Part shown: piece after piece, positions 28,969 through 37,238 of the stretch
Layout of the letters: every line of letters starts with the position of its first letter
Numbering within the stretch: the first letter of the stretch is position 1
Origin: a virus
Reading direction: 5' to 3' (one strand)
DNA: 44,839 bases
IMG/VR virus record: IMGVR_UViG_3300045970_001009
Location: 1-44,839 of that record
Notes under the pieces: generated by a model
The model's input: the letters and a program-made list of their open reading frames with translations, nothing else
Databases searched by the model: none
What the model was told of the DNA's origin: nothing
Made by a program: the position numbers and the translations under genes

Positions 28969-31854
28969 CTACCTCCGCGCCAGTTCGCCACCAGGGCGGG
29001 ATTCATCAAGGATGATGGCGATGACCGCCTGTTTCATGCGCTGCGCCATGCCCAGACCTGAGCCATCTCCGCTCACAGAGCCCTTGCCCTGACTATCGAC
29101 AGTGATGTTGATCTCGCCGATGAGCGGCGCCGAACGGAATCCCTCCGATGCGTGGGAGCCAACCAGGCCGCCTTGGGCGAAACGAGGCACCCGCAGGCCA
29201 TTGAGGGCATCGAACAGGCCGGGGCCATACCTGGCCACCGCAGCGGCTTTGATGACAAATTCACCGTTGCTGAGGTAGGCCGGGATGCTGTCGCTGGTGC
29301 TGGTGCCGGGGCCAAGAATATGGCCACCTTCGGCATGGGGTGCACCAAACATCATGGAGGTGAGTTCGGTGGCGGCGCGCATGGCCATAGCCTGGGCGAT
29401 GGCATTGAGAATAGCCTTGCCCAAGGCCTTGAACTTGTCGGTCAGGCTGGTGGTCTGATCCCCGATGCTCACGAGGAGATCGGCTAAGCCATTCTGGAAA
29501 GCATCCCGGGCGGCGTTCTTTACATAGGCCAAGGAATCACTCAGGGAGCGGAGGTTGTCCTTGAGTGCCTCCACACCATCTGCATTCTGCTGGGCCTTGA
29601 GGAGGTCATCGGGATTACCTGTGGTTTTTGCCACCTCCAGCTGAACTTCCGCCAGCTTTTCCAAGACCGGAACGAATTCTTGGTATAGGGCGATTTTCTT
29701 GCGGACAGCCTCTTCCTCAGTGAGGAGGCCCTGGGCCTGTAGGTTGTCGATCTGGCCAAGGCCGATATTCAGAGACTGCTGACCTCGGTCCATGTTCTTG
29801 GAGGCATCGCCGAGGCGGGCCGAGGCGATAATCAAGGGCTTCTGGGCGACGAGGGCCGCCTTTTCGCGTGGGTCGTTATTCTTCCCCGCCAACTCGATCT
29901 TCTTGTCGTACTCCGCCTCCAGGGCCTTGATACCGGCCTCTCCTGTTCGGCCCTTCGCCTGGGCCAGATCCGCTTCCGCCCGCAGGGCTGCTTCTGTACC
30001 CGCTTCCCTGTCATCCCGGCCTTTCCGTTCCAGGGCGTTGAGTTGTTCCTCGCCCTGCTTCTGCCGGATGCTGATCTGGTTCCGGAGGTCCGCAACCTTG
30101 GTTTCACTGGCTATTTTATCTGATGGGGTCATTTCGCTGGTTCGTGAGTTGAGCTCCGCTGTTACCTGGGCCCTCAGCAGTTTTATTTCGCCAGCGGTGG
30201 TTTGCTCGATCGCGTTGCGCCGCGCCATCAGATAAGTGTTCAAATCTATGAGCCCACGCTGGTAGAAATCCTCGGTCAATGTGGTGAAGGCATCATTTTG
30301 AGCCTTCTGTTTATCAACCGAGGCTTTCGTATCCGCGACAGTTGCAGATAACTCAGCCTTGAGCTTGGCCAGGTCAACTTTTGGGACAAGTGGCTTGTTC
30401 GCGTCAGCCGCGTCCGCACTGAATGCGTCCAGCCCAAGTGATGCGCTCAGGGCCTTCAAGGCTTCGTTCAGCGTGTCTCTACGCTCTTTGAGGCCCTCGA
30501 TGACTGATTTGTTTAGTCCGCCCTGAAAGGGCATGACCTTTTCCCATAATCCGGGCTTATCAATGAATTTCTGCTGGGCAGCAATTTTTTGATCCAGCTC
30601 CGAGATGCTCTGTTCAAGGGTGGCCTTTCGGTTGGCGAGGTCGGTCTTGGTTGTGCCATTCAGGCGACTCATCGCGCCAGCTTTTTCGTTAATACCTTTG
30701 GTCTCATCTCCGAGAATCTTTTGATATTCAGGACTGATGGCAATGAGTTTTTCCTGAAGATCCTTGATCGCTTTTGTGTGCTTGGCAGCCGCTTCCTTAT
30801 TTGTTCCAGAGTTCCTAAGTTCCTGATTCTCTTGGCTCCATTGCTCAACCAATTTGTTGCCATCCGTGATCATTCGCCCCTTGGTGGCAATGTCCTTCAG
30901 GTCCTGCTGGTGGGCCCTTTCCATTTCGGCCACGAGCCCAATAACTCCCGCCGTCATAGCTGACAGGGCAACCACGGCAATGCCGATTGGACCGAGGCCA
31001 ACCAAGGCCGCGCCTACGGCACGAATGGCCACTGCCGCTGCAGTAGAGGCAGCACCAATCACCAGAAACCCGCCCGCAAAGGCTTTCATGCCTGCAGGTG
31101 TTTGAGCAAGAGCATCACTCAGAACATCGATGGATTTTGTCAACCCGGGCAGCATCCCCTGGGCGATCTGAATGGTGGCGCCCTGGGCGGCCAATTCCAT
31201 GCGCTTCATGCTGTCATTGAAATCCTGACTGGCTCGGGCCATGTCGCCGGTGAGCACCAGGCCGAGAGCTTCCAGTTTCTTCTTGGCGTTCTCAACCCCT
31301 CCGTTCGCCATGTCGTTCAGGAAGGGAATCATGTTTGCGCCCGATTTCCCCATCAGCGCGAGGGCCACATCCGCTTTGCCCGCTCCGTCTGCAAATTTCG
31401 CCTGGGCGTTGGCCACTTTCAGCAGGGCCTGGTCAAGGGAGAGGTCTTTCAGGTCCGAAGCGCTGAGCCCCAGTCGGCTGAAGGCGGCGGTGGCGGTTGC
31501 TTCGCCTGCCTGCAAACTTACGAGACTTTTGGCTAGTTTGATCATGCCCTTTTCAAGGTCTCCGTTGGAGAGGTCGGCCTGTTGCCCCATGTAAGTCAAG
31601 ACTGAGAGCTGTTCGACGGCTACCCCGGTCTTTTGGGACATCTTGTAAAGCCCATCGGCAGCATCTAGGGCACCTTTGGCGAAGCTGGCGATCTTGCCTG
31701 CCGCGAAGATCACGCCCAGGGATCCCAACGCATCGGCGGCCGTCCTCCCGGCTGCGCCGGTCTTCTCGGTCTGGTTTTGCACCTTTTTCAGGGCGTTCAT
31801 CACCTCACTGATGCCATCGGCAGTCAGTTTCACCCTTAGAACATCTTCAGCCAC
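28969..31854 (-). CDS. H: Tape measure protein
   Basis: 961 aa starting at GTG 31854 (AAGGAG upstream). Long helical rod with coiled-coil parts (LQEKLIAISPEYQ..., ALNEALKALSASLGL...), a hydrophobic block at about 258-311 (GGFLVIGAASTAAAVAIRAVGAALVGLGPIGIAVVALSAM) that would enter the host membrane, and a C-terminal AKFKALGKAILNA-like block (about 785-838) typical of tape measures. Length would predict a tail of roughly 140 nm at 1.5 A per residue (family rule). Sits between the chaperone and gpM. Confidence 0.9.
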   Translation of the reverse strand: MAEDVLRVKLTADGISEVMNALKKVQNQTEKTGAAGRTAADALGSLGVIFAAGKIASFAKGALDAADGLYKMSQKTGVAVEQLSVLTYMGQQADLSNGDLEKGMIKLAKSLVSLQAGEATATAAFSRLGLSASDLKDLSLDQALLKVANAQAKFADGAGKADVALALMGKSGANMIPFLNDMANGGVENAKKKLEALGLVLTGDMARASQDFNDSMKRMELAAQGATIQIAQGMLPGLTKSIDVLSDALAQTPAGMKAFAGGFLVIGAASTAAAVAIRAVGAALVGLGPIGIAVVALSAMTAGVIGLVAEMERAHQQDLKDIATKGRMITDGNKLVEQWSQENQELRNSGTNKEAAAKHTKAIKDLQEKLIAISPEYQKILGDETKGINEKAGAMSRLNGTTKTDLANRKATLEQSISELDQKIAAQQKFIDKPGLWEKVMPFQGGLNKSVIEGLKERRDTLNEALKALSASLGLDAFSADAADANKPLVPKVDLAKLKAELSATVADTKASVDKQKAQNDAFTTLTEDFYQRGLIDLNTYLMARRNAIEQTTAGEIKLLRAQVTAELNSRTSEMTPSDKIASETKVADLRNQISIRQKQGEEQLNALERKGRDDREAGTEAALRAEADLAQAKGRTGEAGIKALEAEYDKKIELAGKNNDPREKAALVAQKPLIIASARLGDASKNMDRGQQSLNIGLGQIDNLQAQGLLTEEEAVRKKIALYQEFVPVLEKLAEVQLEVAKTTGNPDDLLKAQQNADGVEALKDNLRSLSDSLAYVKNAARDAFQNGLADLLVSIGDQTTSLTDKFKALGKAILNAIAQAMAMRAATELTSMMFGAPHAEGGHILGPGTSTSDSIPAYLSNGEFVIKAAAVARYGPGLFDALNGLRVPRFAQGGLVGSHASEGFRSAPLIGEINITVDSQGKGSVSGDGSGLGMAQRMKQAVIAIILDESRPGGELARR

Positions 31855-32389
31855 GACGAAGCTCCTTGGTCACTTTCTGGACGGTTGCCCCATCAGCCAT
31901 GGAGAAGCTCGCTGCAGTGATATCCATAGCCAAATCCTCACGCTCCTGCCGCAAGCCTTCCTCTAGGAAGGCTTTGGCCTGGGCAAGGGTCATTTCCATG
32001 ATGGATTCACGAGGATGGCCTGCCTTCACCAGCCGCTGGATGATCTGCGCCCAGGTGAAGGAATCACTCGGGACTTCTGAGTGTTCGGGATCCCAGATGT
32101 TCTTATTGATGGCAAGCATGAGGCAGACCAGATGCTGAAAATCGGATTGGTCATAGGCCAACACGGTATTGCGCGTTGCCCCGATGGCCCCTCCCAGGAT
32201 GTCCAGAAAGGCATCCCAGGCCTCGGGGAGGATCACCTCGCCATCGGATTGCACCAACACGGCCCACCCCTCCATAACCCGCTCAACCATCCGCAGCTCA
32301 CGAAGGACGATAGGGCGAACCTCCACGCGCTCCCCAGCCACCCTTTCGGGTATGCCGGGGAGCAGAATGGAAAGTGAAGCGTCAGCCAT
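31847..32389 (-). CDS. Tail assembly chaperone (gpG position)
   Basis: 180 aa between the tail tube and tape-measure genes, the invariable place of tail chaperones. Mainly helical with acidic patches. Contains AQAKAFLEEGLRQEREDLAMD near the end. No second overlapping frame or GGGAAAG-type slippery site between it and the tape measure was seen, so a lambda GT frameshift product is not supported; the protein may be a single-form chaperone. Confidence 0.65.
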   Translation of the reverse strand: MADASLSILLPGIPERVAGERVEVRPIVLRELRMVERVMEGWAVLVQSDGEVILPEAWDAFLDILGGAIGATRNTVLAYDQSDFQHLVCLMLAINKNIWDPEHSEVPSDSFTWAQIIQRLVKAGHPRESIMEMTLAQAKAFLEEGLRQEREDLAMDITAASFSMADGATVQKVTKELRRG

Positions 32390-32392
32390 GGC

Positions 32393-33169
32393 CTAGGTCA
32401 GGTTGTAGATGGCGCCAAACTGACCCAGAACGCCGGCCGAGGAGCGGGCGCTGTCGTAGAGCAGGGCGCCATCCAAGGGGAACTTGCCCAGTTCATCCGT
32501 GATGAGATCCAAAGATTTGCTGGGGTCCAGGACGAAGCGGAAGAGGTCCACCACCACTGGGGCATTGCCATTGGCCGTGTTGAGGCCTTCGAAGCGGAGG
32601 AAGTATTCCTTGGCCGCATCGGTGAACAGGCCCACTTCGCTGCTGACGCCGGGGGTGTAGTCAGCCTTGAAGGGCTGAACATAGGGCCCGCCCGTGGTTA
32701 TATCGAGCAGCTCGATGTGGCCGCCGATGGCGTTGAGCTTGTAGTTGGTATTGAGGGTCAGCGTCTTCGGGCTACCGGTGCTGTCTTTGATGACAACAGC
32801 GCTGGCATTGCGCTTGGCGAAGACCAGGATGTCCCCGACGGCGGCGGTGGTGCTGCCGGCGCCCAGGACTTCACCCACAATCGCGACACCCGCGACGATG
32901 CTGTTGACCGTTCCCCGCAGGGCCATGGCCATGTTTTCCTTGGTGAAGTTTTCCATGGTCACGGTGGCGGTGGCCTTCTTGCCGACATCCTGGCGGAAGT
33001 CCTGCAGGCTCTGACCGCTGGTGCTTTCCTTGTGCTCCAGGGTGGTGGCTTCAAGGGCGATCTTCAGTTCAGGGACATTGCCCAGGTACCGAAGGTTTTT
33101 GGGGTTGCCGCTGGCGTCGCGCAGACCGAGGAATACTCGGCCCTGACCGCGGAAGAAGATGTCAGCCAT
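32393..33169 (-). CDS. V: Major tail tube protein
   Basis: 258 aa. GQGRVFLGLRDASGNPKNLRYLGNVPELKIALEATTLEHKESTSGQ is the usual beginning of phage tail tube proteins (beta-barrel with alternating strands), and KYNLT/ELLD...F blocks at the end fit. No C-terminal Ig-like domain as in lambda gpV. Multiplies to form the tail tube. ATG 33169. Confidence 0.8.
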   Translation of the reverse strand: MADIFFRGQGRVFLGLRDASGNPKNLRYLGNVPELKIALEATTLEHKESTSGQSLQDFRQDVGKKATATVTMENFTKENMAMALRGTVNSIVAGVAIVGEVLGAGSTTAAVGDILVFAKRNASAVVIKDSTGSPKTLTLNTNYKLNAIGGHIELLDITTGGPYVQPFKADYTPGVSSEVGLFTDAAKEYFLRFEGLNTANGNAPVVVDLFRFVLDPSKSLDLITDELGKFPLDGALLYDSARSSAGVLGQFGAIYNLT

Positions 33170-33182
33170 GGGTCATCCTTTC

Positions 33183-33635
33183 TCAGGGCCGCGTGGGATC
33201 CGCGGCTTGATGGCGGTAGGTGATGAGGTAGTGGAGATCCAGGTCGCCGAAGGGCGCCTGGGCAAGGTCGAAACCCCAGATCTTCTGGACGGGTTCGATG
33301 CGCTGGCAGAGACCGCCCAGGGACTGGTCGGTCATGACTTGCTGGTGAGTCCAGAGCCAGATCGGGTCCAGATCCTGATCGATGGGCGTGGCGCCTGAGC
33401 CCTTCTCCCAGAGGACGATCTTGATGACAAAGGATTCTTCGACTGAGAACCCTTTGCCCTGGGGTGTTTCGTTCAGCGGGTAGATGGAACCCGCGGGAAG
33501 CTGGGTAGGATTGAGGCCGCGCAGGCGACTGCGGTCGAAAACCAGACCGGTGGGTTTCTCAAGCGCGCCGAGGGCTGTCCCGTTGAGGCGGGCGAGCATT
33601 TCGGCGAGGATGAGCTGCCCACAGCTGGGGTTCAT
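33183..33635 (-). CDS. Tail terminator / gpU-like
   Basis: 150 aa. MNPSCGQLILAEMLARLNGT... then LDLHYLITYRHQA gives a helix-strand pattern with YxITYRH, similar to gpU/tail-completion proteins which cap the tail at the head side. Position before gpV supports this. ATG 33635 overlaps the next stop. Confidence 0.65.
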   Translation of the reverse strand: MNPSCGQLILAEMLARLNGTALGALEKPTGLVFDRSRLRGLNPTQLPAGSIYPLNETPQGKGFSVEESFVIKIVLWEKGSGATPIDQDLDPIWLWTHQQVMTDQSLGGLCQRIEPVQKIWGFDLAQAPFGDLDLHYLITYRHQAADPTRP

Positions 33636-33928
33636 GCGGTCTCCAGCAGGACGACGCCTTCAAGGCCATCGGCTTTGTGCCGGGGGCCATTCGATACGAT
33701 GTAGGCCACACTATCCAGTTCGATGAGGTGACCCACCACCAGGTCGGGTAGATCGGGGTAGGGATAGGTCAAGGAAATGTCTTCAATCCCAACTTGCGCC
33801 TGACCTTCAGGCCCCCAGCCGCGGCCCTCGAAATCGAGGAGTCCGACGGTGCTGTAGGCGCCGAAGGTGACGGCCACCGAGCCAGGAAGCCCGGCGAGCA
33901 TGGAGCGGTAGTCGGTCAGGAGAGACAC
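33632..33928 (-). CDS. Head-tail joining protein (gpFII-like)
   Basis: 98 aa from GTG 33928. A small beta protein (VAVTFGAYSTVGLLDFEGRG..., DLVVGHLIELDSVAYIVSNG) comparable to the lambda FII family, which binds the portal ring and tail. Placed between the FI-like and the tail terminator genes as in lambda. Confidence 0.65.
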   Translation of the reverse strand: MSLLTDYRSMLAGLPGSVAVTFGAYSTVGLLDFEGRGWGPEGQAQVGIEDISLTYPYPDLPDLVVGHLIELDSVAYIVSNGPRHKADGLEGVVLLETA

Positions 33929-33930
33929 GC

Positions 33931-34422
33931 TCAGGCCTTCAGGCTGTCAAGTTCGGCCTGCTCTTCGGGTGCGAGCTCGCCCTTGGCTTCCAGTTCCTGG
34001 ATGCGCTCCAGTTTGGCGAGCGCGGCATCGTCGGCTTCCTGTGCGGCCAGCATTTCATCCTGGCGGAGCTTGATGGCCTCAATGAGCTTGGGTTTGCCCG
34101 CGTTGGGATGGAACTTCGCCTCGATGGTGGTGGCGAAGGCCTTCAACTGGGTGGTGTCCATGTCCTCCAGGGAGGGCAGTTCATCTGTTTCATCCAGGGA
34201 GGGCAGTTCATCTGTTTCATCCAGGCAGTTGGCAATAGATTTGGGGATGGGTTGGTCATGGCCAAAGGTTTCCCCGGCTTTGAATTCCACGGCCCCGGTG
34301 ACCTGGTAGAGCCCGTCGCCGAGCGCTTCCAGGGCATTGTTTCGCACGGCAGCTTGCTCGGGGCTGAGGGACAGCACCCCGTCGGCCAGGCGCACGGTGG
34401 TTTTGGTGGTGAAGGTCTTCAT
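33931..34422 (-). CDS. gpFI-like head assembly protein
   Basis: 163 aa. An N-terminal domain (MKTFTTKTTVRLADGVL...), a duplicated acidic DETDELPSL linker and a C-terminal helical HeH/SAP-like part (DTTQLKAFATTIEAKFHPNAGKPKLIEAI) that may bind DNA, ending in an acidic coil. In lambda gpFI sits between E and FII and stimulates packaging. CAGGAGAACCC precedes ATG 34422. Confidence 0.55.
   Translation of the reverse strand: MKTFTTKTTVRLADGVLSLSPEQAAVRNNALEALGDGLYQVTGAVEFKAGETFGHDQPIPKSIANCLDETDELPSLDETDELPSLEDMDTTQLKAFATTIEAKFHPNAGKPKLIEAIKLRQDEMLAAQEADDAALAKLERIQELEAKGELAPEEQAELDSLKA
34167..34225. repeat. 27-bp duplication in the gpFI-like gene
   Basis: The unit beginning CCAGGGAGGGCAGTTCATC occurs at 34167 and 34194 and encodes DETDELPSL twice; a short third start follows. 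A recent in-frame duplication of an acidic linker. Confidence 0.9.
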
Positions 34423-34437
34423 GGGTTCTCCTGGGCA

Positions 34438-34461
34438 GGGGGAGGGCTTACACCCTCCCCC
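34438..34461 (-). promoter_or_regulatory. 9-bp GC hairpin after the major capsid gene
   Basis: GGGGGAGGG (34438-34446) pairs perfectly with CCCTCCCCC (34453-34461) around six bases. It lies between the capsid stop and the next gene and has no T-run, so it may attenuate transcription or protect the capsid mRNA. Confidence 0.7.
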
Positions 34462-34480
34462 GCCGGTTGGGGAGCTGAGA

Positions 34481-35422
34481 CTAGGTGAGCTGCACCAGCT
34501 GAGCGCCGCGCCACTGGTTGAGGCCCGTGTTGTAGGAGGCGTCGATGGCGTAGAGGTGCCTCTTGTTCTTCACCTCTTCGTCGGAACCCTCGGCCAGCAC
34601 GCTGGTGATGGGTTCCTCTTCCACCTGATAGACGAAGGGCTTGATAGCCGCATCCGTCCGGAAGATCGCGAACTTGTCGGACCAGGTGAGGCGAGGATTG
34701 ATGACGCCCTCGATGGTGAGACCCATGAGGCTGCCGACGGCGCGCATGTTGGAGCTGCGGGCCTGGCCGCCTTCGAGCAGCACATCCGCCTTGAGGGCGG
34801 AGGCCAGGGCGCGCATGCCGTTCAAGGGCACCATCACCGTGAAGTTCTTGGCGCTGGCGTTGGACTTGCGGCCCTTGTCATCGTAGACGCCATACATGTT
34901 CTGGATGGCCGTCAGGATGGCGGTCTCCATTTCAGCGGCAGTGGGGGCGGTGGGGGTGGCGATGTCCACGGTGGTGATGTTGGACTGGACCGGGCTTTCC
35001 CCTTCCTGGTGGTCGGTGTCGAAGAAATACTGACCGTCGTAGCACACGGTGGACCCGGCGCTATCGATGGTGGCGGAGAGCAGCTCGAACTTGTGGTCGG
35101 CGGCGCTCTCACCCAACTCAGCGATCTTCATGCGCAGCTGGCCGGTGTGGTCGCGGGTCAGCCAGCGTGTGGGGATCTCCAGCGAGGCTTCGAATTCGAG
35201 GTTGGGTACCCGGAATTCGTTCTGGCCGAGGGTGGAGGGCTTGCGGCCACCCTTCCAGGCGCGCATGCGAGGGGCGCTGCCCAGCCAGGTGTAAACCTCG
35301 GAATCCTTGTCCGAGGTGACCCGGTTGGCGAGCGCGTCGAACCAGGGTGCCACGGGGGCGTCCAAGGCGCCGACAATGAGGGGGATGATGTCGCGGGATT
35401 GCAGGCGATCGGTAAAAGGCAT
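34481..35422 (-). CDS. Major capsid protein, Mu gpT-like
   Basis: 313 aa from ATG 35422 (GAGGAGACACCC upstream). YTWLGSAPRMRAWKGGRKPSTLGQNEFRVPNLEFEASLEI..., then HKFELLSATIDSAGSTVCYDGQYFFDTDHQEG match the Mu-like head subunit gpT pattern (WLG-PxMRxWxGxR..., CYDGQxFFxTDH). HK97-fold. Head genes are thus Mu/HK97-like although the tail is lambda-like. Confidence 0.85.
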   Translation of the reverse strand: MPFTDRLQSRDIIPLIVGALDAPVAPWFDALANRVTSDKDSEVYTWLGSAPRMRAWKGGRKPSTLGQNEFRVPNLEFEASLEIPTRWLTRDHTGQLRMKIAELGESAADHKFELLSATIDSAGSTVCYDGQYFFDTDHQEGESPVQSNITTVDIATPTAPTAAEMETAILTAIQNMYGVYDDKGRKSNASAKNFTVMVPLNGMRALASALKADVLLEGGQARSSNMRAVGSLMGLTIEGVINPRLTWSDKFAIFRTDAAIKPFVYQVEEEPITSVLAEGSDEEVKNKRHLYAIDASYNTGLNQWRGAQLVQLT

Positions 35423-35432
35423 GGGTGTCTCC

Positions 35433-35843
35433 TCAGATGCCGGCGGACCAGAAATCCACGAAGGACTTGCCGGTGGCCACATCGTAGCCGCCGATCTTGC
35501 CCATCAGGGAGTTGGTGGCGGCGGTGGTGGTGAGGGTGTCATCGGCGCTGGCGTAGACGCTGGTTCCGATGGCGGTGGCGGCGGTGGCGCCGGTGACGGT
35601 CTCGAGGAGACGGCCTTCGCGCTTCACCTGGACATCCTTGGCGGCAGCAGCGCCACCGGTGTTATCCGAGCTGTCCTGAGCCACACCGGCAAACTTGTCG
35701 GCGGCCACCAGGGGGCGGAAGGTGTTGGTGCCAGCGACCTGGCCAATGAAGGTGTGCCGGTAGACCTTGGCACCCGCTGCGAGCGGCAGGTGCGAGTAGT
35801 CACCGATTTCGAACTGGAGGAACCGATCCTTGGTCGCGGCCAT
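35433..35843 (-). CDS. Capsid decoration / head-stabilising protein
   Basis: 136 aa. AGAKVYRHTFIGQVAGTNTFRPLVAADKFAGVAQDSSDNTGGAAAAKDVQVKREGRLLETVTGA has the capsid-cement pattern (KG-x-x-V-x-x-x-x-x-G..., FAGVAxxxxDNxxGAAAxxxVxV) of DUF2190/gpD-like proteins. Located just upstream of the major capsid as usual. Confidence 0.75.
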   Translation of the reverse strand: MAATKDRFLQFEIGDYSHLPLAAGAKVYRHTFIGQVAGTNTFRPLVAADKFAGVAQDSSDNTGGAAAAKDVQVKREGRLLETVTGATAATAIGTSVYASADDTLTTTAATNSLMGKIGGYDVATGKSFVDFWSAGI

Positions 35844-35846
35844 GGG

Positions 35847-36326
35847 TCACTTCGCTTTCTGAAGGATGCGGCCACTGGCAGCAGCGGCCTCGGCGCCCTC
35901 ATTGGCCTTCTGGTAGGCCTCGAAGGAACCGTAGAGGTTGCGGATGGAAGCGTTGGAACCCCAGCGGGCCTTGAGTCCGCCATCCTTGGCGGCTGCGGCT
36001 TGCTTGGCGCGCTCGATTTCGGCGACTTCGGGATCCTCGCCGACGGGCAGCACGGGGGCGCCATTGGAGGGATTCGTAGCGTCGGCGTGGGCGGTCTGGA
36101 GATCCGCCTTCTGTTTGCCGATGATGGCCAGGGCGGCTTCGCCAGGCGTGGTCTTGCCGTCCAAGGCGAAAGCCATAGCCTGGGCTTCGTAGCCTGGGAA
36201 CGAGGCATCAAGGCATCCCTTGACGCGCGCGGTCTCAGCAGCGGAACCCTCGGCATGGCCCTCCGCCTTAAGGGCGGTGATCAGTTCGGGCGCTTCGGCG
36301 CGGACCTGATCCAGGGTGATGGGCAT
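35847..36326 (-). CDS. Nested scaffold protein (Nu3-like)
   Basis: In-frame ATG 36326 inside the protease gene is preceded by AGGAGGGCACC. It would give a 159-aa product (MPITLDQVRAEAPELITALK...) equal to the protease C-terminus, exactly the lambda C/Nu3 arrangement. The strong internal ribosome site makes this likely. Confidence 0.75.
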   Translation of the reverse strand: MPITLDQVRAEAPELITALKAEGHAEGSAAETARVKGCLDASFPGYEAQAMAFALDGKTTPGEAALAIIGKQKADLQTAHADATNPSNGAPVLPVGEDPEVAEIERAKQAAAAKDGGLKARWGSNASIRNLYGSFEAYQKANEGAEAAAASGRILQKAK

Positions 36327-37238
36327 GGTGCCCTCCTGTGAGGTGGATTGTGGTTGCAGGGTGGTGTCTACCTGCACACCGGCAGGTGACGGCTTCCAGG
36401 CCTTGCGATCCTGGTTGAGCTGGGCGATGAGATCAGGCATGGAGGAAACACCGTCCACCAGTCCTGCCTCAACGGCCTGCTTGCCCAGGAACACGCGGCC
36501 TTGGGCCATTTGCTCCAGGACGGTGTCAACCGACACGCCCCGGAATTTCGAAACTGAATCGACGAACAGGGTGTAGATGTGGTCGAGTTGGGCCTTGATG
36601 TAGGCCCTGCCCTCTTCTGTAAGGGGTGCATACTGGCTCGCGATGCGCTTGTAATCGCCAGAGACCAACTCGGTGGTTTTCACCCCCTTCATGGCCTCCT
36701 GTTGGGAGATATCGGTGTGGGCAGTGACCACTCCAATCGACCCGACTTCGGTGGTGTTGCTGGTGATGTAGACCCGCTCGGCAGCCGCGCCCACCCAGTA
36801 GGCGGCGCTGCAGATGCAGCCATCGCCCAAGGCCACGATGGGTTTGACCTGGCGGGCGGCGTAGACGGCGTTGGCCAGTTCTTCGGTGCCATCCACCATG
36901 CCGCCGGGGCTATCGATCCAGAGCAGCACTGAGTGCGCCTGGCGGTCATCCATAGCGGCGCGGAGATCCTGCTGAGCCAGCTGGCTGGAGGTCATGCCGC
37001 ACAGGCGGTTCCACATGCTGTCGGCTTTGGTGATGATCCCCTGGATGGCGACCACGGCCACGCCATCCTGCAGGGTGTAGGGCTGGCGCTCGGACCCGGC
37101 AGGGCGGCCAGAGGCGGCCTCCCAGGCTTTGAGGTCGAGCTTTTCCCGGCGGGTGTGGGCGAAGTAAAGCTCACGGATCTCCTGGACCCGATCACCTGCC
37201 AGTGCCCACATGCCGTTGATGATGTCGAGGATGCGCAT
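35847..37238 (-). CDS. C: Head maturation protease (S49) with C-terminal scaffold
   Basis: 463 aa. Ser-protease of the SppA/S49 type: SVLLWIDSPGGMVDG, catalytic Ser in CICSAAYWVG (about 143) and Lys in VSGDYKRIAS (about 195). The segment after about residue 300 is helical and Ala/Glu rich and corresponds to a Nu3-like scaffold also made from an internal start (see 35847-36326). ATG 37238 overlaps the portal stop. Confidence 0.85.
   Translation of the reverse strand: MRILDIINGMWALAGDRVQEIRELYFAHTRREKLDLKAWEAASGRPAGSERQPYTLQDGVAVVAIQGIITKADSMWNRLCGMTSSQLAQQDLRAAMDDRQAHSVLLWIDSPGGMVDGTEELANAVYAARQVKPIVALGDGCICSAAYWVGAAAERVYITSNTTEVGSIGVVTAHTDISQQEAMKGVKTTELVSGDYKRIASQYAPLTEEGRAYIKAQLDHIYTLFVDSVSKFRGVSVDTVLEQMAQGRVFLGKQAVEAGLVDGVSSMPDLIAQLNQDRKAWKPSPAGVQVDTTLQPQSTSQEGTMPITLDQVRAEAPELITALKAEGHAEGSAAETARVKGCLDASFPGYEAQAMAFALDGKTTPGEAALAIIGKQKADLQTAHADATNPSNGAPVLPVGEDPEVAEIERAKQAAAAKDGGLKARWGSNASIRNLYGSFEAYQKANEGAEAAAASGRILQKAK

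Noticed and set aside
31847-32389. Lambda-type G/GT frameshift
   Set aside because: No second frame between the chaperone stop and tape-measure start and no clear slippery heptamer.
34450-34470. 17-base match CCTCCCCCGCCGGTTGG with the helicase-loader gene
   Set aside because: Short GC-rich match between a hairpin and a Walker A coding region; likely coincidence.
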